From an uncultured Clostridia bacterium (GTDB lineage Bacteria > Bacillota > Clostridia > TANB77 > CAG-508): 12,733 bases of DNA. This document shows positions 1-6,942 of the stretch, one piece after another (the first letter of the stretch is position 1; the number at the start of each line of letters is the position of its first letter). Both the position numbers and the translations under genes were made by a program. Below the pieces are notes generated by a model. That model saw only the letters and a program-made list of their open reading frames with translations. It searched no databases and had not been told where the DNA came from. The stretch lies in the NCBI GenBank assembly GCA_948517135.1, contig CAORJJ010000027.1, forward strand, positions 1 to 12,733. Direction: 5' to 3'.

Positions 1-62
1 ATCAAAATATATACTATAAAGTAAAAATACTCCTATAACTAATATTTTTAGAAAGGATTCCA

Positions 63-344
63 ATGAAAACAACATTAAATTTTTATAGTGAAAAAAACGG
101 TGAAATAAAAAAATTCTTAGAACAATATTATTCTAAGAATTTAAAGTTAAAAAGCAATCTAATTTGTAAAATAGAATATGATAATCCTATTGAAATGATA
201 GATTTAATCTCATGTTTTATAGATAATGATCAGAAATATAATATTAAATTATGGATATGTTTAGACAAAGATGTTTATATCTGTGTTTCAGATAACAATA
301 TAAATAATTTAATAAAATACATTTATGAAAGATATCCCAACTAA
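63..344 (+). CDS. Hypothetical small protein, 93 aa
   Basis: I do not recognise this protein. It is 93 residues, soluble-looking, rich in Asn, Lys, Ile and Tyr, with alternating helix-like and strand-like stretches (for example residues 62-75, IKLWICLDKDVYIC). There is no signal peptide, membrane segment or clear metal site; the Cys residues at 35, 51, 66 and 74 are not in CxxC pairs. The start is supported by a GAAAGGA ribosome site at 51-57, five bases before the ATG. A TATACT-like -10 lies at 10-15, but any -35 would fall outside the window. It is convergent with dtd: its TAA at 342-344 touches the dtd stop on the other strand, with no room for a terminator. Base composition matches its neighbours, so it looks resident rather than recently acquired. 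That it is a gene is likely; its function is unknown. Confidence 0.7.
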   Translation: MKTTLNFYSEKNGEIKKFLEQYYSKNLKLKSNLICKIEYDNPIEMIDLISCFIDNDQKYNIKLWICLDKDVYICVSDNNINNLIKYIYERYPN

Positions 345-785
345 TTATTTTTCCAATATAATTGTTACTGGTCCATCATTTACTAAAGATACTTGCATAT
401 CTGCACCAAATATTCCCTTTTCTACATGGGTTCCATATTCTTCACATTTTTTCAAAAAATACTCATATAATGGTTCTGCCTTTTCAGGACGTGCAGCAGC
501 AATAAAACTAGGTCTATTGCCACTACTCATACTGTCTGCATAAAGAGTGAACTGAGAAATTATTAAAAGCTCTCCTCCTACATCTTTTATAGAAAGATTC
601 ATTTTTTCATTTTCATCTTCAAAAACTCTTAAATTGCAAAGTTTTCTAGCTAAAATATCTGCTTCTTTTTCTGTATCTTCATGTGTTATTCCACATAAAA
701 CCATAAAACCTTTATTTATTTTTCCAACAATTTTATTTTCAACTTCTACTTTTGCATTACTTACTCTTTGAACTACTAATTTCAT
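345..785 (-). CDS. dtd: D-aminoacyl-tRNA deacylase
   Basis: Dtd is a cytoplasmic homodimer that hydrolyses the ester bond of D-aminoacyl-tRNAs (and glycyl-tRNA-Ala), keeping D-amino acids out of translation. The 146 residues match the usual full length. Both signature motifs are visible: SQFTLYAD at residues 77-84, containing the active-site Thr80, and NDGPVT at 136-141, which carries the Gly-cisPro (138-139) that screens substrate chirality. The family start MKLVVQRV and the GNRPSF stretch at 89-94 are also present. An AGGAG site at 791-795 precedes the ATG. The gene lies 11 bases downstream of the zinc-ribbon gene, so it is probably the last gene of a plsY-gpsA-zinc ribbon-dtd transcript. 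Nothing is missing, and identity is secure. Confidence 0.97.
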   Translation of the reverse strand: MKLVVQRVSNAKVEVENKIVGKINKGFMVLCGITHEDTEKEADILARKLCNLRVFEDENEKMNLSIKDVGGELLIISQFTLYADSMSSGNRPSFIAAARPEKAEPLYEYFLKKCEEYGTHVEKGIFGADMQVSLVNDGPVTIILEK

Positions 786-796
786 TTTTTCTCCTA

Positions 797-1309
797 CTAG
801 TTATTCTCTTCTTCTTTGTTTTCAGCTGTATTTTCTTCTACATTATTTACTTCAACAACTTCTGCTTCCTTTACTGATTCTTGTGGTTCTTCTTTTATTT
901 CAACTTTTTCTATTTGTGGTTGTTCCTTACCACATTTAGAGCAAAATTCTACGTTTATCTCTAATTCTTCACCACAATTAGCACATTTTTTTATTTTTTT
1001 TACTGCTAAAAGATCTGTTTTTAATTTTTCAATTTCATCCTTATTTCTAGAAATTTCTTCGCATTTAACTATTACTTCATCTTTTGAAACATCTTTTCCA
1101 TCTTTTACTTCATTGTAAACAATTTCACCAATTTCAGCATAAATTTCGTAATTTTTTTCTTCTAAAGAATTTATTTTTGATTTTAATTTTATTTCTTCTG
1201 AAATATCGCTAGCTTTTTCTTTAGTCACTTTATATGCTTCAGTTGCTTTTTCTTTTGTTACTTTATATGCTTGATTAGCTTTCTTTCCTAATTTATTTAA
1301 AAAATCCAT
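797..1309 (-). CDS. Coiled-coil zinc-ribbon protein with acidic tail
   Basis: Function is unknown. The protein has 170 residues in three parts. Residues 1-105 are charged and helical, probably coiled coil, and contain a tandem copy of AYKVTKEKA at 14-22 and 25-33. A compact zinc ribbon of the zinc_ribbon_2 kind follows, with Cys109-x2-Cys112 and Cys123-x2-Cys126. Residues 137-170 are a Glu/Asn-rich acidic tail. There is no membrane segment or enzyme motif. Such ribbons in Firmicutes sit in many regulatory or scaffold-like proteins, so a binding role is only a guess. The start is set by GGGAGGAA at 1316-1323, six bases from the ATG. It lies between gpsA (67 bp upstream) and dtd (11 bp downstream) and is probably co-transcribed with them. 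Confidence 0.85.
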   Translation of the reverse strand: MDFLNKLGKKANQAYKVTKEKATEAYKVTKEKASDISEEIKLKSKINSLEEKNYEIYAEIGEIVYNEVKDGKDVSKDEVIVKCEEISRNKDEIEKLKTDLLAVKKIKKCANCGEELEINVEFCSKCGKEQPQIEKVEIKEEPQESVKEAEVVEVNNVEENTAENKEEENN

Positions 1310-1325
1310 TTATAATTCCTCCCTT

Positions 1326-1380
1326 TTTACTTTAGTTTATAAGATAGTATATTTATTTTGTACTCTTTACGTTAGTTTAT
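1326..1380. repeat. 15-bp direct repeat pair between gpsA and the zinc-ribbon gene
   Basis: On the plus strand, TTTACTTTAGTTTAT (1326-1340) recurs as TTTACGTTAGTTTAT (1366-1380), 14 of 15 bases identical and 40 bp apart. The second copy covers the gpsA stop codon; the first lies just upstream of the zinc-ribbon ribosome site. Meaning is unknown. In A/T-rich DNA, chance or a small past duplication is possible. Confidence 0.45.
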
Positions 1381-2363
1381 TCTTCTTTTAATTCTCTTGT
1401 CATTAAATTATTAACAGCCTCTCTTGCATCTAACCCATTATATAACACATCATATACTGCATTTACTATCGGCATTTCTACATTATATTTTTTTGATAAA
1501 CTATATGCAACATCAATATTATCAATACTTTCAATTGTCATTCCTATTTGTTTTTTAGCGTCATCTATTGAGTATCCTTTACCAATCAATTCTCCTGCTC
1601 TTCTATTTCTACTATGCTCACTTCCACATGTTACTATCAAATCTCCAAGACCTGTTAAACCATAAAATGTTTTTTCTTCTCCTCCCATTGTTGTTCCAAG
1701 TCTTGCTATTTCTACTAAACCTCTTGTAAGTAATGCAGCAAATGTATTATCTCCAAGTTCTAATCCTACTGCTGCACCAGCGCAAAATGCAATTATATTT
1801 TTCAATGCTGCTCCTAGTTCTGCTCCTTTTACATCACTAGATTTATAAATTCTCATTGTATTTGATTTAAAAGCATCAATAATTTCTTCTTTCAATGTTT
1901 CATCTTTTGAGGCAATTACTAATGCTGTTGGTATATCTAAAGAAACCTCCTCTGCATGACTTGGTCCTGATAGTATTCCATAGCGAATGTCTGATAATTC
2001 TTCTTCTATAACATCATCTAATGTTAAATTTGTTTCTGCTTCAAATCCTTTTGAACACATTACAAAGAATTGTTCTTTTTTTACTAAATCTTTATATTGT
2101 TTTAATGTACTTCTTACAAATTTTGAAGGAGTTACATGTAAAATAATTTCTGCACCTTCTAAAACTTCCTTAAAATCTCCTGAGCAAATTATATTATCTG
2201 GTATAACTGCTTTTGGTAAGAAAACACATTTTTTTTCTTCATTTATCATTCTTTTCTCTTCTTCATTAAATGACCATATTTTTACTTCATTTCCATTTTT
2301 AGCTAGATATATTCCTAATGCACATCCCCAGCTTCCACTTCCTATTATCGCTATTTTTTTCAT
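1377..2363 (-). CDS. gpsA: Glycerol-3-phosphate dehydrogenase [NAD(P)+]
   Basis: GpsA reduces dihydroxyacetone phosphate to sn-glycerol-3-phosphate with NAD(P)H in the cytoplasm, supplying the backbone for phospholipids. The 328 residues are full length. The N-terminal Rossmann fold begins with GSGSWG at 8-13. SKGFE is at 104-108 with Lys105, the family motif LSGPSHAEEV is at 131-140, and the catalytic Lys188 lies in GAALKNIIA (184-192). GLGDLIVTC (238-246) and HSRNRRAG (250-257) form the substrate-binding C-terminal region. AAGGAG at 2372-2377 precedes the ATG by eight bases. It lies directly downstream of plsY, whose product uses its glycerol-3-phosphate, an order common in Firmicutes. In many clostridia spoIVA follows gpsA; here a zinc-ribbon gene and dtd follow instead. 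Identity is secure. Confidence 0.98.
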   Translation of the reverse strand: MKKIAIIGSGSWGCALGIYLAKNGNEVKIWSFNEEEKRMINEEKKCVFLPKAVIPDNIICSGDFKEVLEGAEIILHVTPSKFVRSTLKQYKDLVKKEQFFVMCSKGFEAETNLTLDDVIEEELSDIRYGILSGPSHAEEVSLDIPTALVIASKDETLKEEIIDAFKSNTMRIYKSSDVKGAELGAALKNIIAFCAGAAVGLELGDNTFAALLTRGLVEIARLGTTMGGEEKTFYGLTGLGDLIVTCGSEHSRNRRAGELIGKGYSIDDAKKQIGMTIESIDNIDVAYSLSKKYNVEMPIVNAVYDVLYNGLDAREAVNNLMTRELKEE

Positions 2364-2387
2364 TTGATATTCTCCTTAATTTTTTTA

Positions 2388-2422
2388 CAAAATAAAATTA
2401 TTTACTTTATAATTTTATTTTG
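2388..2422. repeat. Perfect 14-bp inverted repeat between plsY and gpsA
   Basis: CAAAATAAAATTAT (2388-2401) and its exact reverse complement (2409-2422) flank a 7-base spacer in the 104-bp plsY-gpsA gap, upstream of the gpsA ribosome site. In the minus-strand transcript it would fold into an almost all-A/U stem, but an A-rich stretch follows rather than a U-run, so it is a poor terminator. It may be a regulator site or an RNA-stability or processing hairpin. Confidence 0.6.
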
Positions 2423-2467
2423 ATACTCTTATCCTTTTATTTCCATTTTGTAAATTCTATGTGAAAT

Positions 2468-3139
2468 TTATTTATCTTTTACTTCAGTTTGTTCTTTAAC
2501 TGGATCTTCTTTTTTACTAAAACTTAATTTATTCTCAGTTCCTGAAATAATTCTTTTTAAATTACTTCTATGATTAAACACAACAAATACTGCTAATAAT
2601 ATTCCAAATATTATAAAACTAGCTTCATATTCAACTATATATGAATCTCTAATAAATAATGTTAATACTGCAAACAATACTGCTGCTGAAATTGATCCTA
2701 AAGATACCATTCTTGTAATTGCCATTAATGCAAGTGCAAATACTAAGCAAATTAATCCTATTTTCCAATTTATTATTAAAACAAGACCTAGACTTGTTGC
2801 AACACCTTTTCCGCCTCTAAATTCAAAAAATATAGGAAATGTATGTCCTAATACAACTGCTAATGCTGAAATTTCTACTAAAATTGCTGGACTACACTCT
2901 TTTGCAATTTTTCCAACTACTATTGATATTAAAACTGCTACAATTCCTTTTAAAATATCACAAACTAATGTAATAACAGCAGCTTTTTTTCCTACTGTTC
3001 TTAAAACATTTGTTGAACCTGCATTTCCACTACCTTTTTCTCTTACATCAAATCCTGCCATTTTTCTACTAACTAAAACAGAAAAATTAATACTTCCTAT
3101 TGCATAAGCAATAACTGCCATTATTATATATGCTACCAT
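2468..3139 (-). CDS. plsY: Acyl-phosphate:glycerol-3-phosphate acyltransferase
   Basis: PlsY is an integral membrane enzyme that transfers the acyl group of acyl-phosphate (made by PlsX) to position 1 of glycerol-3-phosphate, giving lysophosphatidic acid. The three family motifs are present: GSGNAGSTNVLR (36-47), GHTFPIFFEFRGGKG (98-112) and NHRSNLKRIISGTENK (189-204). Several hydrophobic segments surround them, and a charged cytoplasmic tail (205-223) ends the protein. The reading frame is open to an ATG at 3208, but the real start is the ATG at 3139. It has GGGAGG seven bases upstream, it gives the normal PlsY N-terminus (MVAYIIMAVIAYAIGS), and the upstream ATG lies at the predicted promoter and transcription start with no ribosome site. 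This gives 223 residues. The gene is followed by gpsA, which makes its substrate. Confidence 0.97.
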   Translation of the reverse strand: MVAYIIMAVIAYAIGSINFSVLVSRKMAGFDVREKGSGNAGSTNVLRTVGKKAAVITLVCDILKGIVAVLISIVVGKIAKECSPAILVEISALAVVLGHTFPIFFEFRGGKGVATSLGLVLIINWKIGLICLVFALALMAITRMVSLGSISAAVLFAVLTLFIRDSYIVEYEASFIIFGILLAVFVVFNHRSNLKRIISGTENKLSFSKKEDPVKEQTEVKDK

Positions 3140-3146
3140 AACATTT

Positions 3147-3152
3147 CCTCCC
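3147..3152 (-). promoter_or_regulatory. Ribosome binding site that fixes the plsY start
   Basis: GGGAGG on the minus strand, seven bases before the ATG at 3139. It decides the internal start against the in-frame ATG at 3208, which has no such site. Confidence 0.88.
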
Positions 3153-3157
3153 TTTAA

Positions 3158-3179
3158 TAATACTGATTTTACAGTATTA
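3158..3179 (-). promoter_or_regulatory. Perfect hairpin or operator in the plsY leader
   Basis: TAATACTG and CAGTATTA form a perfect 8-bp inverted repeat around a 6-base loop, between the predicted plsY transcription start (about 3202) and its ribosome site (3147-3152). No U-run follows, so it is not a terminator. It could be a 5' stabilising hairpin, a translational control element, or the DNA operator of a lipid-gene regulator. I could not match it to a known operator. Confidence 0.6.
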
Positions 3180-3208
3180 GTACTTATTTTGCTTTTGTCT
3201 TTGACCAT

Positions 3209-3237
3209 ACTATATTATAAAAATATGTAATAGTCAA
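3209..3237 (-). promoter_or_regulatory. Sigma-A-like promoter for plsY
   Basis: TTGACT (3232-3237), 17 bases, then TATAGT (3209-3214). The start of transcription would be near 3202, leaving a leader of about 63 bases before the plsY ATG. It begins 10 bases past the der coding end, so plsY-gpsA can be expressed apart from der. A small palindrome, AATCAA-T-TTGATT at 3236-3248, overlaps the outer edge of the -35. Confidence 0.75.
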
Positions 3238-3247
3238 TCAATTTGAT

Positions 3248-4576
3248 TTAATTATCTTTTTCTCCTTTTTCCCTAATTATCAATCTAACTGGTGTTCCTT
3301 CAAATCCAAAATTATTTCTAAAACAATTTATTAAATATCTTTGATAAGAAAAATGAAATAGAGATTTATTATTACAGAAGATAACAAATGTTGGTGGTTT
3401 AGAACAAGCTTGAGTTCCATACATTATCTTTAATCTTTTTCCTTTATCTGTTGGTGGTTGAACTACGGCTATTGCTTCATTTATTACTTCATTTATTACT
3501 GATGTTGAAATTCTTTTATCATTTTCTTCTGCTACATGATTTACCATTTCAAAAATTTTATTTACTCTTTGTCCTGTTTTGGCTGATATAAATAATATTG
3601 GAGCATAGCTAGCATAAGAAAGAGAATTATAAACTTCTTTTTTGAATTTCTCTAAAGTTCCATTTTCTTTTTCTATCTCATCCCACTTATTTACTATTAT
3701 TATTATTCCTTTTCCTGCCTCATGAGCTTCTCCTAGAATTTTAGCATCTTGATCTGTTACACCTTCATTTGCATCTATCAAAATTAAACAAACATCTGCC
3801 CTTTCAATTGCAAAAAGTGTTCTCATTACACTAAATTTTTCAATAGATTCATTTACTTTGGCTTTTTTTCTAACTCCTGCTGTATCTATAAAAGTATATT
3901 TTCCATATTCATTTTCAAAATTAGAATCTATTGCATCTCTAGTTGTTCCTGCAATATTGCTTACTATACTTCTATCTTCTCCTAATATTTTATTCAAAAG
4001 TGAAGATTTCCCAACATTTGGCTTTCCTATTATTGCAACTTTTATTCTATCATTATCAAATTCATTTTCATCTTTAGGTGGTAATTTATCATATATTTTA
4101 TCTAATAAATCACCAATTCCAATTGCATTGGCTGCTGAAACTGGATGAGGTTCTCCTATACCTAAATTATAAAATTCATAAAGCTCTGCTGGTGGTTCTC
4201 CATAATTATCTGATTTATTACATACTAAAATAATAGGTTTATGAGATTTTTTTAGCATCATTGCAATTTCTGTATCAGCAGCTGTAACTCCTTGTTTAAT
4301 ATCTGTCATAAATATAATAACATCAGCAACACCTATAGCAATATTAGCTTGTTCTCTCATTTGAGAAATTATTATATCTTGTGATTCTGGCTCTATACCA
4401 CCTGTATCTATTAATGTAAATTCTCTGTCTCTCCATGATGTATCTGCATAAACTCTATCTCTAGTAACTCCTGGTGTATCTTCTACTATTGAAATTCTTT
4501 GACCTACTATATAATTGAAAAATCTTGATTTTCCTACATTTGGTTTTCCAATTATTGCAACTATTGGTTTAGACAT
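3248..4576 (-). CDS. der: Ribosome biogenesis GTPase Der (EngA)
   Basis: Der is an essential tandem GTPase that binds the 50S precursor and promotes its late assembly. The 442 residues are full length. The first GTPase domain has GKPNVGKS (10-17), GVTRD (36-40), DTGG (57-60), NKSD (120-123) and SAA (147-149). The second has GKPNVGKS (184-191), GTTRD (210-214), DTAG (231-234), NKWD (296-299) and SAK (331-333). A KH-like RNA-binding domain occupies about 355-436. The residue after the first P-loop Ser is Arg, where Thr is common; this should not abolish binding. AAGGAG at 4583-4588 supports the ATG start. der has its own promoter and is followed by plsY and gpsA, a recurrent Firmicute arrangement. 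Confidence 0.98.
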   Translation of the reverse strand: MSKPIVAIIGKPNVGKSRFFNYIVGQRISIVEDTPGVTRDRVYADTSWRDREFTLIDTGGIEPESQDIIISQMREQANIAIGVADVIIFMTDIKQGVTAADTEIAMMLKKSHKPIILVCNKSDNYGEPPAELYEFYNLGIGEPHPVSAANAIGIGDLLDKIYDKLPPKDENEFDNDRIKVAIIGKPNVGKSSLLNKILGEDRSIVSNIAGTTRDAIDSNFENEYGKYTFIDTAGVRKKAKVNESIEKFSVMRTLFAIERADVCLILIDANEGVTDQDAKILGEAHEAGKGIIIIVNKWDEIEKENGTLEKFKKEVYNSLSYASYAPILFISAKTGQRVNKIFEMVNHVAEENDKRISTSVINEVINEAIAVVQPPTDKGKRLKIMYGTQACSKPPTFVIFCNNKSLFHFSYQRYLINCFRNNFGFEGTPVRLIIREKGEKDN

Positions 4577-4612
4577 TTTTATCTCCTTACTTATATTTTT
4601 AAAAGTTTATAT

Positions 4613-4641
4613 ATTATATAACAAATTGCCTTATTTTTCAA
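4613..4641 (-). promoter_or_regulatory. Sigma-A-like promoter for der
   Basis: TTGAAA (4636-4641), 17 bases, then a perfect TATAAT (4613-4618). The -35 contains the TGA stop of the upstream membrane-protein gene, so the promoter begins inside that reading frame. No terminator is seen between the two genes, so read-through into der is also possible. Confidence 0.85.
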
Positions 4642-5747
4642 GGTTTTAGTGTTTTTTTCCATATATAGATTACTAATATAATACTTGATATCACAGAAAT
4701 TATAATTGAAATTTTCATTGTAAGAGTACCTTTATAATTTACTTCTAATTCTGCTGAATCATCATTTCCTAAAACTATTCCTAAAAATCCATTTTCTGTT
4801 TCAAAAGATTGACAAATCATTCCATCAAGTCTTACTTCATATCCTGGATAATAAATATAAGGCAGTTCAAGTATTGTATATTCTTCTTCAAAAGTTCTTA
4901 TATTAGCTGTATAATGAGTTCCATTTTTTGATTCATTTTCAATTACTGCTTTTCCTTCTAAAGTATAAATATTATCATCTCTTGTTGCTATATAAAATCT
5001 ATTTTTATATGCCTTAACTGGTAAATATTCTGCTTTAGCAGTTCCTGCTACTGTTTCATATTCACTTCCTGAAATTTTTCCTAATTCTATATCTTCTATG
5101 TTTCTAATTTCATTATTATATGGTATCATTCCTGATAATGCTGAAACATATATTATTGAAATTGCTGAAATAATAACAACATCTTTTCCATTAAATTTCT
5201 TTACAAGTGTATATATATTTAATGCACATACAACACTAAAGAAAAATCCAGCAATCATCATACATCTCCATGGAAATTGAATAATACATATTTCTTCTGG
5301 AACTATCTTCCATGGAAAATATTTTGTAGACATCCATAATGAAAATACCCCTGCTATTAGAAAAAAGCCATATGTTTCTTTTAATTCTTGTCTTATATTC
5401 TTAAACGCCATTATAGAAAATGCTAAAATTATTATAAAATGAATTCCAAGTTCAAATACATAAGAACCATCATTTAAAGTTACAAAAAATTGTCTTATTT
5501 TTAAACCATGCACAGCAGTATTTTCATTTGTTGCCATCATACCTGGTTCATATACTTGATAATTAGCTGTAAATTTTGCTTCTAATAATGGTATCCAGTA
5601 AAAACTTGTAATAAGCAAAATAAAAATAATGTTAACAATTAATCCTTTTTTTATATGTGATTGTTTTAGTTTTTCAAAATTTATTCCTAAATATAATAGT
5701 GCAAAAAAAGCAACAAGCATTGTTGATATATTGTGTGTTAATATCAA
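4638..5747 (-). CDS. C-terminal fragment of the split membrane protein
   Basis: From a TTG at 5745-5747 this frame gives 369 residues, but it really continues upstream in frame to the shift at 5760, and I see no ribosome site for separate translation. Membrane segments lie at about 7-22, 35-53, 98-115, 126-141, 163-181 and 188-206. A beta-rich extracytoplasmic domain follows (about 210-343). It includes PYIYYPGYEVRLDGM (296-310), a pattern typical of YfhO-like C-termini. A last membrane helix spans 345-363, with a basic end (KKTLKP) inside. QFPWR at 157-161 is another family-like motif. Confidence 0.75.
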   Translation of the reverse strand: MILTHNISTMLVAFFALLYLGINFEKLKQSHIKKGLIVNIIFILLITSFYWIPLLEAKFTANYQVYEPGMMATNENTAVHGLKIRQFFVTLNDGSYVFELGIHFIIILAFSIMAFKNIRQELKETYGFFLIAGVFSLWMSTKYFPWKIVPEEICIIQFPWRCMMIAGFFFSVVCALNIYTLVKKFNGKDVVIISAISIIYVSALSGMIPYNNEIRNIEDIELGKISGSEYETVAGTAKAEYLPVKAYKNRFYIATRDDNIYTLEGKAVIENESKNGTHYTANIRTFEEEYTILELPYIYYPGYEVRLDGMICQSFETENGFLGIVLGNDDSAELEVNYKGTLTMKISIIISVISSIILVIYIWKKTLKP

Positions 5748-6312
5748 ACCTATTGCTCCGAATAGCTAAATAGTAATGTTTATTTGATGTATAAAATAAA
5801 TTATATAGTCCATAAAAAACTAGTGGTATAAACATAAATGAAGCATATTCCCCAATTGCATTTCTAGTATACAAGTCTGTTAAATGATATGGAAATGTCA
5901 TATATAATATACTTGCAAGTAATGCAACATTATTATTTTTAGTATATGAATTTACAAATTTATACATAAATATTCCAGATAATACTAATGTTATAAAAGC
6001 GAATACTTTATATGCAATTATAAAATTATCCACAATAAAATTAATAATAATAATTCCATATGTAGTTAATGGTCCATAAAACAAATTCCATGAATAACCA
6101 AAATTATCTGAAAATTCACTAATTACATTTGGAAAAAATCCATTTTGTTTTATAGAGGATAATGTTCCAAATGCTCTTGCTATATGTTGAATTCCATCAT
6201 CATGATAAACATCTAATGATGAATTTATTAATGGTATACATAGAATAAATCCTATAATTATTAATATTAAATAATCTATAAATTTTTTGTTTATTAATAT
6301 TTTTTCTTTCAA
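5674..6312 (-). CDS. N-terminal fragment of the split membrane protein
   Basis: The start is a TTG at 6310-6312, supported by AGAGGT at 6321-6326, eight bases upstream. Residues 1-184 are genuine. Membrane segments lie at about 12-30, 82-100, 101-119, 128-144 and 155-175. The large first outer loop holds DVYHDDG (34-40), where GT-C-fold enzymes place their acidic catalytic residues, and FGYSWNLFYGPLTTYG (71-86). Residues 185-212 are out of frame and end in an unrelated Cys-rich tail (NACCFFCTIIF). The 212-residue product as read is probably not functional. Confidence 0.75.
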   Translation of the reverse strand: MKEKILINKKFIDYLILIIIGFILCIPLINSSLDVYHDDGIQHIARAFGTLSSIKQNGFFPNVISEFSDNFGYSWNLFYGPLTTYGIIIINFIVDNFIIAYKVFAFITLVLSGIFMYKFVNSYTKNNNVALLASILYMTFPYHLTDLYTRNAIGEYASFMFIPLVFYGLYNLFYTSNKHYYLAIRSNRFDINTQYINNACCFFCTIIFRNKF

Positions 6313-6337
6313 TTTAATATACCTCTTTTACAATAAT

Positions 6338-6832
6338 TTAGTATTGTAATTGTCCATTTAAAAGTTCATCATTTTTTACCCATTCTTCTACATCAAAAAT
6401 ATGATATTCTGTTTTATTAACTCTTACATAAACTTTTTCAATTCCTGCATTTATTATTAATTTCCTACACATTAAACAAGGTGCTGCACCTTCTTCATAA
6501 TCATGATTTTCAGTTCTATAACCAACAAGATATAATATTGCCCCAATCATTTCTTCTCTAGAAGCACTTATAATTGCGTTTTGTTCACTATGTACAGATC
6601 TACAAGCATCATATCCACTATGTCTTTGATTTGGAAGTAATTTTTTCTTTGTGCAATACCCTAAGTCACAACAATTAATTCTTCCTCTAGGTGCTCCAGA
6701 ATATCCAGTAGCAATTATTTGATCATGATTAACTATTACAGTTCCATATTTTTTTCTTAAGCATGTAGCTCTTGATGCAACTGTTTCTGCTATATCTAAA
6801 TAATAATTTTGTTTATCTATTCTATCTTCCAT
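6338..6832 (-). CDS. comEB: dCMP deaminase, ComEB family
   Basis: This zinc enzyme deaminates dCMP to dUMP, the precursor for dTMP synthesis, in the cytoplasm. The deaminase signature is complete: His81 and Glu83 in HSEQNAI (81-87), and Cys119 and Cys122 in PCLMC (118-122). SGAPRG (45-50) matches the family SGY/APRG loop that helps bind the nucleotide. The frame is open to a GTG at 6838, but that GTG overlaps the AGGAG ribosome site (6838-6842). The ATG at 6832, five bases from that site, is the better start, giving 164 residues. It is called ComEB after the B. subtilis homologue; no competence genes are nearby. Its own promoter lies just upstream, and the split membrane-protein gene follows. 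Confidence 0.95.
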   Translation of the reverse strand: MEDRIDKQNYYLDIAETVASRATCLRKKYGTVIVNHDQIIATGYSGAPRGRINCCDLGYCTKKKLLPNQRHSGYDACRSVHSEQNAIISASREEMIGAILYLVGYRTENHDYEEGAAPCLMCRKLIINAGIEKVYVRVNKTEYHIFDVEEWVKNDELLNGQLQY

Positions 6833-6837
6833 AAACA

Positions 6838-6842
6838 CTCCT
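6838..6842 (-). promoter_or_regulatory. Ribosome binding site that fixes the comEB start
   Basis: AGGAG on the minus strand, five bases before the ATG at 6832. The in-frame GTG at 6838 shares its last base with this site and so cannot be served by it. Confidence 0.85.
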
Positions 6843-6869
6843 AATTTAAAATTACTTTTTTACTTGATT

Positions 6870-6898
6870 ATTTTATAATAAAAAGCGAATTTTGTAAA
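6870..6898 (-). promoter_or_regulatory. Sigma-A-like promoter for comEB
   Basis: TTTACA (6893-6898), 17 bases, then TAAAAT (6870-6875). It starts only a few bases after the rpmF terminator, so the two transcription units are packed back to front with almost no spacer. Confidence 0.65.
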
Positions 6899-6900
6899 CA

Positions 6901-6928
6901 AAAAAAGACATATAAAAATATGTCTTTT
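6901..6928 (-). terminator. Rho-independent terminator of rpmF
   Basis: In the minus-strand transcript AAAAGACATA (6919-6928) pairs perfectly with TATGTCTTTT (6903-6912) across a 6-base loop. The T-run continues through 6901. It lies about 15 bases past the rpmF stop. Confidence 0.85.
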
Positions 6929-6942
6929 AGAAGTTATTTTAA

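Larger units (their letters stand above)
4638..6312 (-). pseudogene. Frameshifted YfhO/PTPS-related polytopic membrane protein
   Basis: Two overlapping reading frames are the halves of one membrane protein split by a single extra base. The first frame reads cleanly through HYYLAI (residues 179-184) and then turns into RSNRFDIN-type sequence. Dropping the base at 5760 (C on the minus strand) gives HYYLAI-GAIGLILTHNIST, which continues in the second frame. The repaired product would be 557 residues, a normal size for the PTPS-related/YfhO membrane family (GT-C-like fold). Members are thought to handle lipid-linked sugars or cell-envelope polymers; no substrate can be read here. There is no slippery heptamer, so programmed frameshifting is unlikely. 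It is either a recent inactivation or a base-calling or assembly error. The gene follows comEB by 25 bases and is probably co-transcribed with it. Confidence 0.85.

Noticed and set aside
1326..1380. CRISPR or integron-like repeat
   Set aside because: There are only two copies, 15 bp, one mismatch, with no spacer series or cas or integrase genes.
2388..2422. Rho-independent terminator after plsY
   Set aside because: The stem is almost all A/T and is followed in the transcript by an A-rich stretch, not a U-run.
3140..3208. plsY starting at the upstream in-frame ATG (3208)
   Set aside because: That ATG lies next to the predicted -10 and transcription start, has no ribosome site, and would add a polar tail ahead of the normal PlsY N-terminus.
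5674..5790. Programmed ribosomal frameshift in the membrane protein
   Set aside because: The junction reads ATT CGG AGC on the minus strand, with no slippery A or T run, no internal ribosome-like sequence and no pseudoknot that I can see.
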